From the NCBI RefSeq assembly GCF_023015805.1, contig NZ_JALKBA010000021.1, forward strand, positions 1 through 61,888: a stretch of 61,888 nucleotides of DNA, given 5' to 3'. Positions 1-7,134 of the stretch are shown here, piece after piece. A model generated the notes under the pieces. That model was not told where the DNA came from. It searched no databases and saw nothing but the letters and a program-made list of their open reading frames with translations. This DNA is from Cellulophaga sp. F20128. Lineage in GTDB: Bacteria; Bacteroidota; Bacteroidia; Flavobacteriales; Flavobacteriaceae. The stretch's first letter is position 1; each line of letters begins with the position of its first letter. Position numbers and translations under genes: made by a program.

Positions 1-265
1 TCCCGCTTCCTTCAGTCCAGCCCTCGCGGACAACGACCTTGCGGCTTACTAATGGTTCTAGGCGTTACCCCAGCCCATAAGGGACTTGCACCCTCCAGAT
101 TAATACCATATCTTAGATATGATAAAGATGCCCATGCTGGGCACACACAATGGCTATAAGTAATTGCTTGTTCTCTCCTACTTTGGAAATTCCTGCGGAA
201 TTCCCAACTTGGTGTGTACTTGCGAAGTTTCGTGCTAACCCACGCAACTACTCATAGCCGAGACC
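1..265. repeat. Cassette-junction repeat 0 (leftmost)
   Basis: Non-coding stretch ahead of the first gene. The arms GGCTATAAGTAATTGC (152-167) and GCAACTACTCATAGCC (244-259) form a 16-bp imperfect inverted repeat. Its two mismatches are A-C on the top strand and G-T wobbles on the bottom strand, so the bottom strand folds better. Inside are the near-palindromes GGAAATTCC and GGAATTCC and a small CGAA/TTCG hairpin. The segment CACGCAACTA (241-250) lies exactly 25 nt before the unit boundary GTTACC (266), the same spacing as in the repeat at 4571-4596. Positions 1-150 belong to an earlier, unresolved unit in which I see no gene. Confidence 0.6.
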
Positions 266-278
266 GTTACCTGTAATT

Positions 279-872
279 ATGAAAAAAATATCGATGCAAT
301 TATTATTTCTGACTCTAATATTAGTTTCAATATCTTGTAAAAATGAACTGGAAAAAATGCTAGAGTTAGAAGCAGATTACAAGGTGATTGAATTGGAATA
401 TGGATTTGATAACTACAGGAAAAATATCATGGATAAATCCGAACAAATTATAATTAAGCAGAGAAATATTGTTATAATTGACGTTGACCAAAATGGTAAA
501 ACGATAATTGAAGACAATTTCGTTCCAGACAGTTTAATAATATCTGAATTCAAAAAATATATAACTCCAAACCCAACAGACGAGGAAATGCCAATGACGA
601 TTGAAGAGAACTTTCAATACTCAGGAAAAGTCAATAAACATAAAAATATAATCATACTTGCGAGATATAATAAAGAATTGAACTATGAAAAATATCGCGA
701 AATCAGGAATAGATTTTATTTAGCTTATAACGAGATTCAAAATGAATTCTCGCTCTCAAAATTCAATAAAAGTTTAACGGAATTACTAAAGTCGAACGAG
801 GAAGAGGACATTTTAAAATGGAGAGAGATAAGACAAATATTTCCAATACGATATACGGAAACGGTGGACTGA
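279..872 (+). CDS. Hypothetical lipoprotein (cassette 1)
   Basis: A 197-residue protein I do not recognise. It begins with a short basic stretch and a hydrophobic core ending in the lipobox VSISC, so Cys20 should be lipidated and the mature protein anchored to a membrane facing the periplasm. The mature part is charged, mostly helical-looking and free of further cysteines or known motifs. The ATG lies 13 nt after the boundary GTTACC (266). The stop is followed within 8 nt by TACAGTCAAC (880-889), an 8/10 inverted match to the start boundary GTTACCTGTA (266-275), so the gene fills a single cassette-like unit. No promoter is obvious inside the unit. Function unknown. Confidence 0.75.
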   Translation: MKKISMQLLFLTLILVSISCKNELEKMLELEADYKVIELEYGFDNYRKNIMDKSEQIIIKQRNIVIIDVDQNGKTIIEDNFVPDSLIISEFKKYITPNPTDEEMPMTIEENFQYSGKVNKHKNIIILARYNKELNYEKYREIRNRFYLAYNEIQNEFSLSKFNKSLTELLKSNEEEDILKWREIRQIFPIRYTETVD

Positions 873-885
873 AAATAACTACAGT

Positions 886-1014
886 CAACAATACCTATAA
901 TTCAGTCTTGCCTTTTTCTAAAAAGAAAATTTAGTACTTTTAATCTGGCTCGATTCCGATTCAGAAAAATCCTAACGGATTTCCCAGACCGAAATCAAAG
1001 CCGAGACGTTACCC
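886..1014. repeat. Cassette-junction repeat A
   Basis: Non-coding repeat nearly identical over about 120 nt to 1825-1945. It opens with CAACAATACCTATAATTC and closes with CGAGACGTTACCC. An outer imperfect stem (GGCTCGATTCCG against CGAAATCAAAGCC) encloses an inner hairpin AAATCC-taac-GGATTT. It links the end of cassette 1 to the start of cassette 2. Two such copies flanking one gene argue for a recombination or insertion site rather than a promoter or terminator. Confidence 0.7.
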
Positions 1015-1031
1015 ATAAGTTATCCAAACCA

Positions 1032-1811
1032 TTGAAAATAGCGCTTCACATTTTAATCATTATCTTTTTAACAGCTCTTACTCAAGTTGGTGGATTGCTA
1101 TACCTGATTTCAATTCTCCTCGTAAGAAAAAGGTTAAAACGCATTGGAATTTTCGCTTCTTTATACTTATTCGCGACATTTCTGATTATTCCAAACCTCG
1201 CTCCTATTTTCGGACGTGAAAAAATAAAAGAAACAGAATTTGTTAAAGCTCATTCATTCTTTTACAAGCTTGCCAATCGGAATTATGTTCGACCAGAATT
1301 AAATAAGGCAATCGGAAAAATAGCCAGTGCATTTGAAAATCAAAACGTCGGAATTAAAATGATTTATCTTGACGCTAATTTTCCTTTTTTAGACAAGTTT
1401 CCACTTCTTCCACATCTGAGCCATAACGATGGGAAAAAAATTGATGTATCACTTATTTACGAAAACCAAAAAGGGCTACTCACAAACGAAAAACCATCAA
1501 TTAGTGGATACGGAGTTTATGAAAGTCCGACACAGAAGGAATATGACCAAATTTCAGTCTGTAAGAATAAAGGAAATTGGCAATACGACTTTCCTAAGTA
1601 TATGACTTTAGGTAAAATCAATAAGGATATTGCATTCTCAAAAAACGGAACTCGGAAATTGGCAAATCTGATTGTTAAACAAAATGAAATTGGAAAAATG
1701 TTTATTGAACCTCATTTAAAAAATCGACTGAATTTAACCAGTAGCAAAGTAAGGTTTCATGGATGTCAAGCAGTTAGACACGATGATCATATTCATTTTC
1801 AACTAAAATAA
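1032..1811 (+). CDS. Membrane-anchored murein endopeptidase-like metallopeptidase (cassette 2)
   Basis: A 259-residue protein with two or three N-terminal membrane helices (about residues 4-31 and 38-60) and a soluble domain facing the periplasm. The domain carries the zinc-site pattern of M74/M15 peptidoglycan peptidases: His131...Asp138 in SHNDGKKID and the C-terminal RHDDHIHF (His250, His253, His255), with Cys245 just before. By family it should cut cross-links or stem peptides of murein, though the substrate is inferred. The start is TTG, the only start close to the unit boundary. The unit is enclosed by a perfect 10-bp inverted repeat, GTTACCCATA (1008-1017) and TATGGGTAAC (1819-1828), one of the two cleanest cassette ends in the window. 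It might be a defence or competition factor, but nothing in the sequence proves this. Confidence 0.65.
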   Translation: MKIALHILIIIFLTALTQVGGLLYLISILLVRKRLKRIGIFASLYLFATFLIIPNLAPIFGREKIKETEFVKAHSFFYKLANRNYVRPELNKAIGKIASAFENQNVGIKMIYLDANFPFLDKFPLLPHLSHNDGKKIDVSLIYENQKGLLTNEKPSISGYGVYESPTQKEYDQISVCKNKGNWQYDFPKYMTLGKINKDIAFSKNGTRKLANLIVKQNEIGKMFIEPHLKNRLNLTSSKVRFHGCQAVRHDDHIHFQLK

Positions 1812-1818
1812 TAAAACC

Positions 1819-1954
1819 TATGGGTAACAATACCTATAATTCAGTCTTACTGTTTCAAAAGAGAAAATTTAGTACTTTTAATCTGGCTTGATTCCGATCC
1901 TGAAAAATCCTAACGGATTTCCCAGACCGAAATCAGAACCGCACCGTTGGCAGC
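1819..1954. repeat. Cassette-junction repeat B
   Basis: Second copy of the 886-1014 element, with the same opening (AACAATACCTATAATTC) and the same inner AAATCC/GGATTT hairpin. It closes with GCACCGTTGGCAGC. It begins inside the inverted end of cassette 2 (1819-1828) and ends at the GTTGGC start of cassette 3 (1946). Confidence 0.7.
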
Positions 1955-2017
1955 AAGCTGAAAAAAGGACATTGCTTACCAAAGAACAATTTTTGAAACA
2001 ATCAACAGGACCAAAAA

Positions 2018-2470
2018 ATGAAAACAATTTTCGACAAAAATATAAGAGTGAAACTATCCGAAAGAATTGGACAAATCAATCAAAACGATAAAGCTCAATG
2101 GGGAAAAATGAATACCTTTCAAATGCTTAATCATAATACTTTTTGGAACAGTTGGATTCTTGGGAAAGATGACCATACTTACAAACAAGAATTTATTGGA
2201 AAAATCTTTGGAAAAATGGCATTAAGAAAAATGATAAAAAACGAAAAACCTTTTGACAAAAACATTCCAACTTCTGCCCAATTCAAAGTTAAAGAATTAA
2301 AAGGAGATTTGGAATCTGAAAAAACGAAATGGATTTCTCTGATTAAAGAATATGAGAATTATAGCAACCCGAATTTTGTTCACGACTTCTTTGGCAAAAT
2401 GACAAAAGAGCAAATAGGTGTGTTAGTTTATAAACATACTGACCATCATTTAAGACAGTTTGGAGTGTAA
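2018..2470 (+). CDS. DUF1569 (DinB-superfamily-like) protein
   Basis: A 150-residue cytoplasmic protein resembling DUF1569, a DinB-like four-helix bundle family of unknown activity. Family-like features are MNTFQMLNHNTFW near residue 30 and the C-terminal VYKHTDHHLRQFG, whose histidines, with His39, could bind a metal as in DinB-type thiol transferases. The length suits the family. The ATG at 2018 follows boundary GTTGGC (1946) after 72 nt. The next gene starts 9 nt after this stop, so the two form a two-gene cassette. An overlapping reading frame from 1888 is a shadow. Confidence 0.7.
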   Translation: MKTIFDKNIRVKLSERIGQINQNDKAQWGKMNTFQMLNHNTFWNSWILGKDDHTYKQEFIGKIFGKMALRKMIKNEKPFDKNIPTSAQFKVKELKGDLESEKTKWISLIKEYENYSNPNFVHDFFGKMTKEQIGVLVYKHTDHHLRQFGV

Positions 2471-2479
2471 TTGCTGACT

Positions 2480-3124
2480 ATGAAAGCTAAAGAATTTATT
2501 GAAACTTTAAAAATAATCGGTCAAGATTATTCGGGAGAAATTCCGAAAAGAGAAATATTTTCTTTAGCTAAAGAATATCAACAAATGCCAGTATTTGAGG
2601 TTGTAAAATTGCTAAAAGATAAAAGTGACAATCATCGACTTGGAGCAGTATCAATTTTAGATTGGAAAGCACGAAATAAGAAATCTTCTAAAGAAGAACG
2701 AGAAAGCATATACAGAGCGTACATTGATAATCATAATTGGATTGATAATTGGGGTTTAGTAGATAGAAGTGCACCCTATGTAGTTGGAGGTTATTTGCAC
2801 AACAAGGATAAAAAACCATTGTATGATTTAGCAAAATCAAAAAGTCCAATGGAACGAAGAACTGCAATTGTGAGTACTTACTATTTTATAAGAAAAAATG
2901 AAATAGAAGACACATTTAAGATTGCAGGAATTCTTGTAAATGACAAAGATGAATATGTCCAAAAGGCTGTTGGCAGTTGGATTAGAGAAGCAGGAAAGAA
3001 AAATAAAGAAAGATTAAAAAAATTCCTTGACAAACACGCAACTAAAATGCCAAGAGTTACACTTCGGTATGCAATTGAAAAATTGGACAAGCAAACGAGA
3101 GAATATTACTTGAATTTAAAATAG
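2480..3124 (+). CDS. DNA alkylation repair (AlkD-like HEAT repeat) protein
   Basis: About 214 residues of helical repeats matching the DNA alkylation repair family (AlkD/AlkC-type HEAT-repeat glycosylases). Family-like segments include the motif VVKLLKDKSDNHRLGAVSIL, the stretch NWIDNWGLVDRSAPYVVGGY, and RRTAIVSTYYFI. Relatives remove cationic alkylated bases; several of this subfamily are annotated without biochemical proof. The ATG at 2480 is preferred to the in-frame TTG at 2471, which directly abuts the upstream stop. The gene is coupled to the DUF1569 gene, a pairing that suggests a small stress or repair cassette. The unit ends near GCAGTTAAC (3133-3141), a weak inverted match to its start boundary. 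Confidence 0.7.
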   Translation: MKAKEFIETLKIIGQDYSGEIPKREIFSLAKEYQQMPVFEVVKLLKDKSDNHRLGAVSILDWKARNKKSSKEERESIYRAYIDNHNWIDNWGLVDRSAPYVVGGYLHNKDKKPLYDLAKSKSPMERRTAIVSTYYFIRKNEIEDTFKIAGILVNDKDEYVQKAVGSWIREAGKKNKERLKKFLDKHATKMPRVTLRYAIEKLDKQTREYYLNLK

Positions 3125-3132
3125 GAAAGCCA

Positions 3133-3266
3133 GCAGTTAACAATTTATATAAAAGAATAGGCGAAACAGTAGTAAAATCAAAGGTTTTGGCTCGTATCAA
3201 ACTTTGTATTTAACCGAAAGTATAGTGCTTCTAAATCGTCTACGTTCCACATACAAACACGTTGGC
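3133..3266. repeat. Cassette-junction repeat C
   Basis: Non-coding stretch between cassettes 3 and 4. It starts at GTTAAC (3136-3141) and ends at GTTGGC (3261). A perfect 7-bp stem, TTTGTAT (3203-3209) with ATACAAA (3251-3257), sits just before the boundary, in the position of the outer stems of the other junction repeats. Primary sequence is only loosely related to repeats A and B. Confidence 0.5.
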
Positions 3267-3283
3267 TTTAATTTCACTTCACC

Positions 3284-3372
3284 CTCAAAAGTAAACCTAA
3301 TTGTTTACTTTTGAGAATTTTTGTAAACCTAATAGTTTACTTTTTTATATATTTGTAAACCTAATGGGTTAC
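3284..3372. promoter_or_regulatory. Three phased palindromic operators ahead of the toxin-antitoxin pair
   Basis: Three copies of an 18-bp palindrome GTAAACctaaNNGtTTAC lie at 3291-3308, 3323-3340 and 3355-3372, spaced exactly 32 bp, about three helical turns. The first is extended to a 32-bp perfect-arm palindrome (3284-3315, arms CTCAAAAGTAAAC and complement). The third has one changed base in its right arm (GGTTAC). They lie 38-126 nt before the HTH gene and are very likely its own binding sites for autorepression, as is usual for antitoxin operons. Confidence 0.7.
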
Positions 3373-3409
3373 ATTTATAATAAGTTTTAAACTTAAACCA
3401 TTTTAAAAA

Positions 3410-3871
3410 GTGAGAAATAAGCAAAAATTAATGATTGAACAATTGGACCAAAAACTAAAGCCATTTCTTAAAACAAAAATGGTCCTGGTCCCAGAAAGAG
3501 GGTGGATAAAAACTATTCGTAATACTCTAAATATGACAATGGCCCAACTCGGCACCAAACTGAATATAACTCGTCAAGGAGTTAGAAAGATTGAAGAAAG
3601 TGAAGGAAATGGGACCATAACACTAAACGCCTTAAAGGAAGTTGCCACAGCTATAGAATTAAAATTGGTCTATGCACTGGTCCCAAAAGATGGGACCATC
3701 GACGATTTAATACAAATAAAAGCAGAAAAACTGGCCCAAAAAATAGTATTGAGGACCAATCAAAATATGAAGTTAGAGGACCAAGGAATTGGAGATGAAA
3801 AGATATCTAAAACTATTAAGGAGCTTGCTAACGAAATAAAACGAGAGATGAGAAAATCATTATGGGATTAA
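3410..3871 (+). CDS. Mobile mystery protein A (HTH antitoxin-like)
   Basis: A 153-residue cytoplasmic protein matching mobile mystery protein A (TIGR02612): an N-terminal linker (EQLDQKLKPF) followed by a Cro/C1-type helix-turn-helix at about residues 33-60 (MTMAQLGTKLNITRQGVRKI), then a short tail. The start is GTG at 3410; the family-typical N-terminus (KQKLMIEQLD) begins there, whereas the ATG at 3431 would shorten it. It overlaps the Fic gene by 10 nt, so the pair is translationally coupled. By analogy with other HTH-Fic pairs it should act as antitoxin and repressor, acting on the three phased palindromes upstream. The family has been noted for its association with mobile DNA, which fits this cassette-like setting. 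Confidence 0.85.
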   Translation: MRNKQKLMIEQLDQKLKPFLKTKMVLVPERGWIKTIRNTLNMTMAQLGTKLNITRQGVRKIEESEGNGTITLNALKEVATAIELKLVYALVPKDGTIDDLIQIKAEKLAQKIVLRTNQNMKLEDQGIGDEKISKTIKELANEIKREMRKSLWD

Positions 3872-4458
3872 AATTCGATTATAAACATGGCCAAACACCT
3901 TTGGATGAAGAAGAAAAAGAAGGTCTCAAAATAAAGTCAATAACAACACAAGGAGAGCTAGATGAATTTGAACAGTTAAATATTGAAAAAGCGGTAGAAT
4001 GGACAATTAGAGCTAATTTAAAACTTGAAAAAATATTGACCGAAAAGTTCATAAAAGATTTACACAAAAAACTGTACGGTGATGTCTGGAAATGGGCAGG
4101 TGAATTTAGAAAAACTGATAAAAACATTGGAATAAGCTGGAAACAAATTGGGATTGAAGTTAAGAATTTACTGGACGACACTAAATTTTGGATTGAAAAC
4201 AAAACTTTTCAACCTGAAGAAATAGCTATTAGATTCAAACATAGAATAGTATCTATTCATTGTTTCCCAAATGGAAATGGAAGGCATTCAAGAATGATGG
4301 CGGACATAATTATGGAATCAATATTTGGGAAAGAAATATTCTCGTGGCAGCAATCAAATATGGTTAAAGCTAACGAAACAAGAAAGGAATATATTAAAGC
4401 TTTAAGAAAAGCTGATAATGGAAACGTTGCACCATTAATTAAATTTGCAAAAAACTAA
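3862..4458 (+). CDS. Mobile mystery protein B (Fic-domain toxin-like)
   Basis: A 198-residue Fic/Doc-family protein, the regular partner of mobile mystery protein A (TIGR02613). The family N-terminus (GLKFDYKHGQTPLDEEEKEG) is followed by a Fic core with the complete catalytic motif HCFPNGNGRHSR (residues 133-144): catalytic His133 and the phosphate-binding GNGR loop. Such proteins transfer AMP or another nucleotide from a nucleotide donor to a protein target. The target here is unknown. The stop codon is part of TAAAGCCAAC (4456-4465), the exact inverse of GTTGGCTTTA (3261-3270), so gene pair, operators and both ends form one compact mobile unit. Confidence 0.88.
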   Translation: MGLKFDYKHGQTPLDEEEKEGLKIKSITTQGELDEFEQLNIEKAVEWTIRANLKLEKILTEKFIKDLHKKLYGDVWKWAGEFRKTDKNIGISWKQIGIEVKNLLDDTKFWIENKTFQPEEIAIRFKHRIVSIHCFPNGNGRHSRMMADIIMESIFGKEIFSWQQSNMVKANETRKEYIKALRKADNGNVAPLIKFAKN

Positions 4459-4605
4459 AGCCAACAAAAGTGTATAATTCATAGCTAGTACTTGCCTACT
4501 TACGAACCCCGAAGCGTCGGGACTTGCGGGTTTTCTATACGGTTTTTATTTACTAAATTAGGTACTGAAACACGCAACTAATCTTTTGCAAAACCGTTGG
4601 CAGAA
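4456..4605. repeat. Cassette-junction repeat D
   Basis: Non-coding repeat from TAAAGCCAAC (4456-4465) to CCGTTGGCAG (4594-4603). It contains a CCCCGA/TCGGG hairpin (4507-4522) and an outer stem GGTTTT (4541-4546)/AAAACC (4590-4595). The segment CACGCAACTA (4571-4580), 25 nt before GTT (4596), matches junction repeat 0 in sequence and spacing. Its left end (CCAACAAAAGTGTATAATTC) resembles that of repeats A and B. Confidence 0.65.
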
Positions 4606-4868
4606 AATTTTTAAAAACGTGCAAAAAAGACAGATCACTTGAAGATACAATAGAATTCATTCAAGGAAATATGAAATTTAGTAAAAAGTAAAAGTTTAAA
4701 ACCAACAGGGCGGTACATTAACCAGTTGAAAAACAAAAAAACTACCTAAAGTTATTGTCCTTGCGGTAGTCCGTATTACTATAAATGGGAAGAAATTAGT
4801 TTATAGATTTTTGGTTACAATGATTACAGTAGTTGTAATTTGTTAATGTCAAAACCCAAAATTCTAAT
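4606..4868. other. Gene-poor stretch with possible gene remnants
   Basis: No intact gene seen. Two short open stretches end in stops and read like C-terminal remnants: one ending TIEFIQGNMKFSKK near 4690 and one with a zinc-ribbon-like CPCGSP near 4765. An extra CCAAC motif occurs at 4702-4706. This may be one or two decayed cassettes. Confidence 0.3.
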
Positions 4869-5069
4869 ATGGCTAAGAACTCATGTAAAAGTGAATTAGA
4901 TACGGCTAAATCACGTTGTGAAAGAGACCTAAATCTAAATGGAACCTTCGCAATTATTGGATGTTTTTCAGGTCCTTGGACATGTGCATTGGGTACTGTA
5001 CTTGTTGCAATCACACATCAAAATTGTGTGAATGATGCTCAGGAAGATTATGAAAATTGCCTTAATTAA
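4869..5069 (+). CDS. Small six-cysteine peptide, hypothetical
   Basis: A 66-residue peptide with six cysteines (6, 17, 32, 39, 53, 64) arranged around a central hydrophobic, glycine-rich stretch (about 25-48), flanked by acidic/basic helices ending NDAQEDYENC. The even number of spaced cysteines suggests disulfides and an extracytoplasmic location, but there is no classical signal peptide. I recall similar unnamed peptides in Bacteroidota but no function. It is followed after 9 nt by a small membrane protein reading frame, an arrangement seen for peptide bacteriocins with immunity proteins. That role is speculative. An overlapping antisense frame at 4796-5014 is judged a shadow because it lacks the composition of a real protein. 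Confidence 0.55.
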   Translation: MAKNSCKSELDTAKSRCERDLNLNGTFAIIGCFSGPWTCALGTVLVAITHQNCVNDAQEDYENCLN

Positions 5070-5078
5070 CATACAGAT

Positions 5079-5341
5079 ATGAAAAATAAATTTAAAATAT
5101 ATGCGATAGTAGTTTTATTATTTTTTTTTTACCAAAATTGCTAAAAATAAAAGGATTTACAGAAAGTATATGGTATGAAATTATTTGCTTTATCGCAATT
5201 ATTTCAATAGCATTTTTTGAATCAAAAAGACTTTTAAAATTTGACGAAATAAATAATACAAATAAATTTAAGCAAAGAATATTTTTAGTAGTATCAGCTT
5301 TAATCGTGTTTATAGGTGTTAAAATTTATTTAGTAAACTAA
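5079..5341 (+). pseudogene. Small membrane protein interrupted at a 10-T tract
   Basis: The ATG at 5079 opens a frame (MKNKFKIYAIVVLLFFF) that stops after 21 codons, just past a run of ten Ts (5121-5130). The following frame, readable from TTG 5138 to 5341, encodes 67 residues with two membrane helices (about TESIWYEIICFIAIISIAFF and a C-terminal helix ending VKIYLVN). Adding one T, or removing two, joins both into one three-helix protein of about 88 residues. Possible explanations are slippage-based phase variation, transcriptional slippage, real decay or a sequencing error in the homopolymer. Alternatively the 67-residue frame is translated alone from TTG. Position next to the six-cysteine peptide makes it a candidate immunity or export partner. 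Confidence 0.5.
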
Positions 5342-5627
5342 AACAAGTGGGGTTTCAGAAAAGTATAATACTCCTTATTTAGAATCAAGTTTACAGAATT
5401 TAAAATGAATAGAAAACTAACTATTGAAATTGAGTTAGATTACAGCGCATATTAAGTTGAATTCCTTGGAGGAATTAGGATACTAGTTGCAAATGTGCTT
5501 GCTATAAATGAATCTACCTATTGTATAAAACATACGCACAAATTTCATATATTAATTTGAGAAAAGCACTTAGAAAAGTAACCTAGTAACTCAAGACCAT
5601 AGCTAAAAGGAAATAAAATTTGACATT

Positions 5628-6362
5628 ATGAAAAAAATAGATTTTAGTAAATTAAAGGTAGTTTACGTAAACTGTACTTTAAAGAAATCACCAAAAAATA
5701 GCCATACTCAATCTTTAATGGACGTTTCCAAAGCGATAATGACTAAAGAAAACGTAGCGATTGATGAAATCCGATTCATTGACCACAAAGTTGCGAGTGG
5801 TGTTTATCCTGATATGACAGAATACGGTTGGGATACGGATGAATGGCCATCATTATCTAAGAGAATTTTGGGTGCAGATATTCTTATTATAGGCACACCC
5901 ATTTGGCTGGGCGAAAAATCATCTGAAGCTCAAAAATTAATTGAACGGCTTTATGCGATGAGTAGTCAAACTAATGAAAAAGGCCAATATGTTTATTATG
6001 GTAAAGTTGGGGGTTGCATAGTTACTGGTAATGAAGATGGAATAAAACATTGTGCTATGGGAATATTATATGCGCTACAACATGTAGGTTATTCCGTACC
6101 ACCACAAGCAGATTGTGGGTGGATTGGAAAAGTTGGTCCAGGTCCTAGTTATGGAGATAAAGAATGGAAAGGAGAAAAATTAGACAAACCTGTTGGTTTT
6201 GATAGTGATTTCACAAATAGAAATACCACATTTATGACCTATAATCTGCTTCATTTAGCATTGATGCTCAAAGATAACAATGGCTATCCAAATTATGGAA
6301 ACTCCCGAAAAGAATGGGATAATGGAGAACGTTGGGAGTTTGAAAATCCAGAATATCGTTAG
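5628..6362 (+). CDS. Flavodoxin-family NAD(P)H-dependent oxidoreductase
   Basis: A 244-residue cytoplasmic protein of the flavodoxin-like NADPH-dependent FMN reductase family. An N-terminal strand (KVVYVNCTLKKSP) leads into a phosphate-binding loop rich in Ser/Asn/His (KNSHTQSLM). The central ADILIIGTPIWLGEKSSEAQ matches the flavin-contacting loop, and GGCIVTGNEDGIKH is the third family segment. The C-terminal third is an extension typical of the longer subgroup. FMN is the expected cofactor; the substrate (quinone, azo or nitro compound) is not evident. It stands alone, 286 nt after the small membrane protein with no gene between, and 37-42 nt before the end motif GCCAAC (6399-6404). Confidence 0.75.
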   Translation: MKKIDFSKLKVVYVNCTLKKSPKNSHTQSLMDVSKAIMTKENVAIDEIRFIDHKVASGVYPDMTEYGWDTDEWPSLSKRILGADILIIGTPIWLGEKSSEAQKLIERLYAMSSQTNEKGQYVYYGKVGGCIVTGNEDGIKHCAMGILYALQHVGYSVPPQADCGWIGKVGPGPSYGDKEWKGEKLDKPVGFDSDFTNRNTTFMTYNLLHLALMLKDNNGYPNYGNSRKEWDNGERWEFENPEYR

Positions 6363-6394
6363 AAAATAATCTATTGGAACAAACGCGAAAATAC

Positions 6395-6576
6395 AAAAGC
6401 CAACTAAAGCTGTCTTAAAAACTGAGTAACTTTAAGCCAGAAGCGACCTTTCGTGGCGCATCAATTGAAAACGGTTCACCATCATCGTAGACAAAGTAAT
6501 TTGATAAAGCGCTAAATGTCTTTTTTGCTAAATTACGTACCTTACCACACAACTATTCTTGTATGAGAACGCTGAG
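6395..6576. repeat. Cassette-junction repeat E
   Basis: Non-coding repeat starting at AAAAGCCAAC (6395-6404). Its second half (AAAGTAATTTGAT at 6493-6505, then GCTAAATTACGTAC and CACACAACTA at 6546-6555) matches the repeat at 7135-7316 and, more distantly, those at 4456 and 1. Exactly 25 nt after the first base of CACACAACTA the boundary reads GCTGAG (6571) instead of GTT, which looks like a mutated end. Confidence 0.6.
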
Positions 6577-6629
6577 AATACTGCTACATTAAATGATTCC
6601 CTATTAAAACTCAAGATTAAATACAGCAA

Positions 6630-7124
6630 ATGAACAATAATTTGAACCAAATAAATACAGAAGTTTACAAAAAATGTGATCTGAAGATTTCGGACTTCCA
6701 AGTTGAACCCGAAAGTAAAGCATATAATGCCTGTAGATTTAAATTAAATGGACTACAAATTATATGTCGTAATGCTAAAATCACTCCTAAAAAAATTGGC
6801 CAATTCGTAACATGCTGGAAACGGAATGGCAACGGATCAATTGAACCGTTTGAGGAAAATGACCCAGTTAACTTTTATGTTGTGATAGTACGGACGGAAA
6901 AAGAGTTCGGCCAATTTGTTTTTCCAAAATCTGTACTAATTAATAAAGGGATAATCTCAACGCACAAAAAAGAAGGAAAAAGAGCTTTTCGAGTTTATCC
7001 TAAATGGAATATTACCAAAAATAAACAAGCGGAACAAGCTCAAAAATGGCAGCTAGACTATTTCTATGAAATTAATACTTCAACGGACTATAATAAGGCC
7101 ATTGCATTATTTAAAAATGTATAA
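6630..7124 (+). CDS. MepB family protein
   Basis: A 164-residue cytoplasmic protein matching the MepB family. Typical segments are EPESKAYNACRFKLNG near residue 27, the KITPKKIGQFVTCWKRN stretch, and GQFVFPKSVLINKGIIST followed by GKRAFRVYPKW. The family name comes from the staphylococcal mepRAB drug-efflux locus, where MepB has no proven function; a nucleic-acid-binding role has been suggested for relatives. Length is normal. It is a lone gene between junction repeats E and F with no partner, so it looks like another single-gene cassette. Start ATG 6630 gives the family-typical N-terminus. Confidence 0.8.
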   Translation: MNNNLNQINTEVYKKCDLKISDFQVEPESKAYNACRFKLNGLQIICRNAKITPKKIGQFVTCWKRNGNGSIEPFEENDPVNFYVVIVRTEKEFGQFVFPKSVLINKGIISTHKKEGKRAFRVYPKWNITKNKQAEQAQKWQLDYFYEINTSTDYNKAIALFKNV

Positions 7125-7134
7125 CTACGCTTAA

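Noticed and set aside
1888-2091. 67-residue frame overlapping the DUF1569 gene
   Set aside because: It runs through the junction repeat and out of frame with the better-supported gene at 2018.
4796-5014. Antisense frame over the six-cysteine peptide gene
   Set aside because: Lacks protein-like composition; the plus-strand peptide has the spaced cysteines and the neighbour expected of a real gene.
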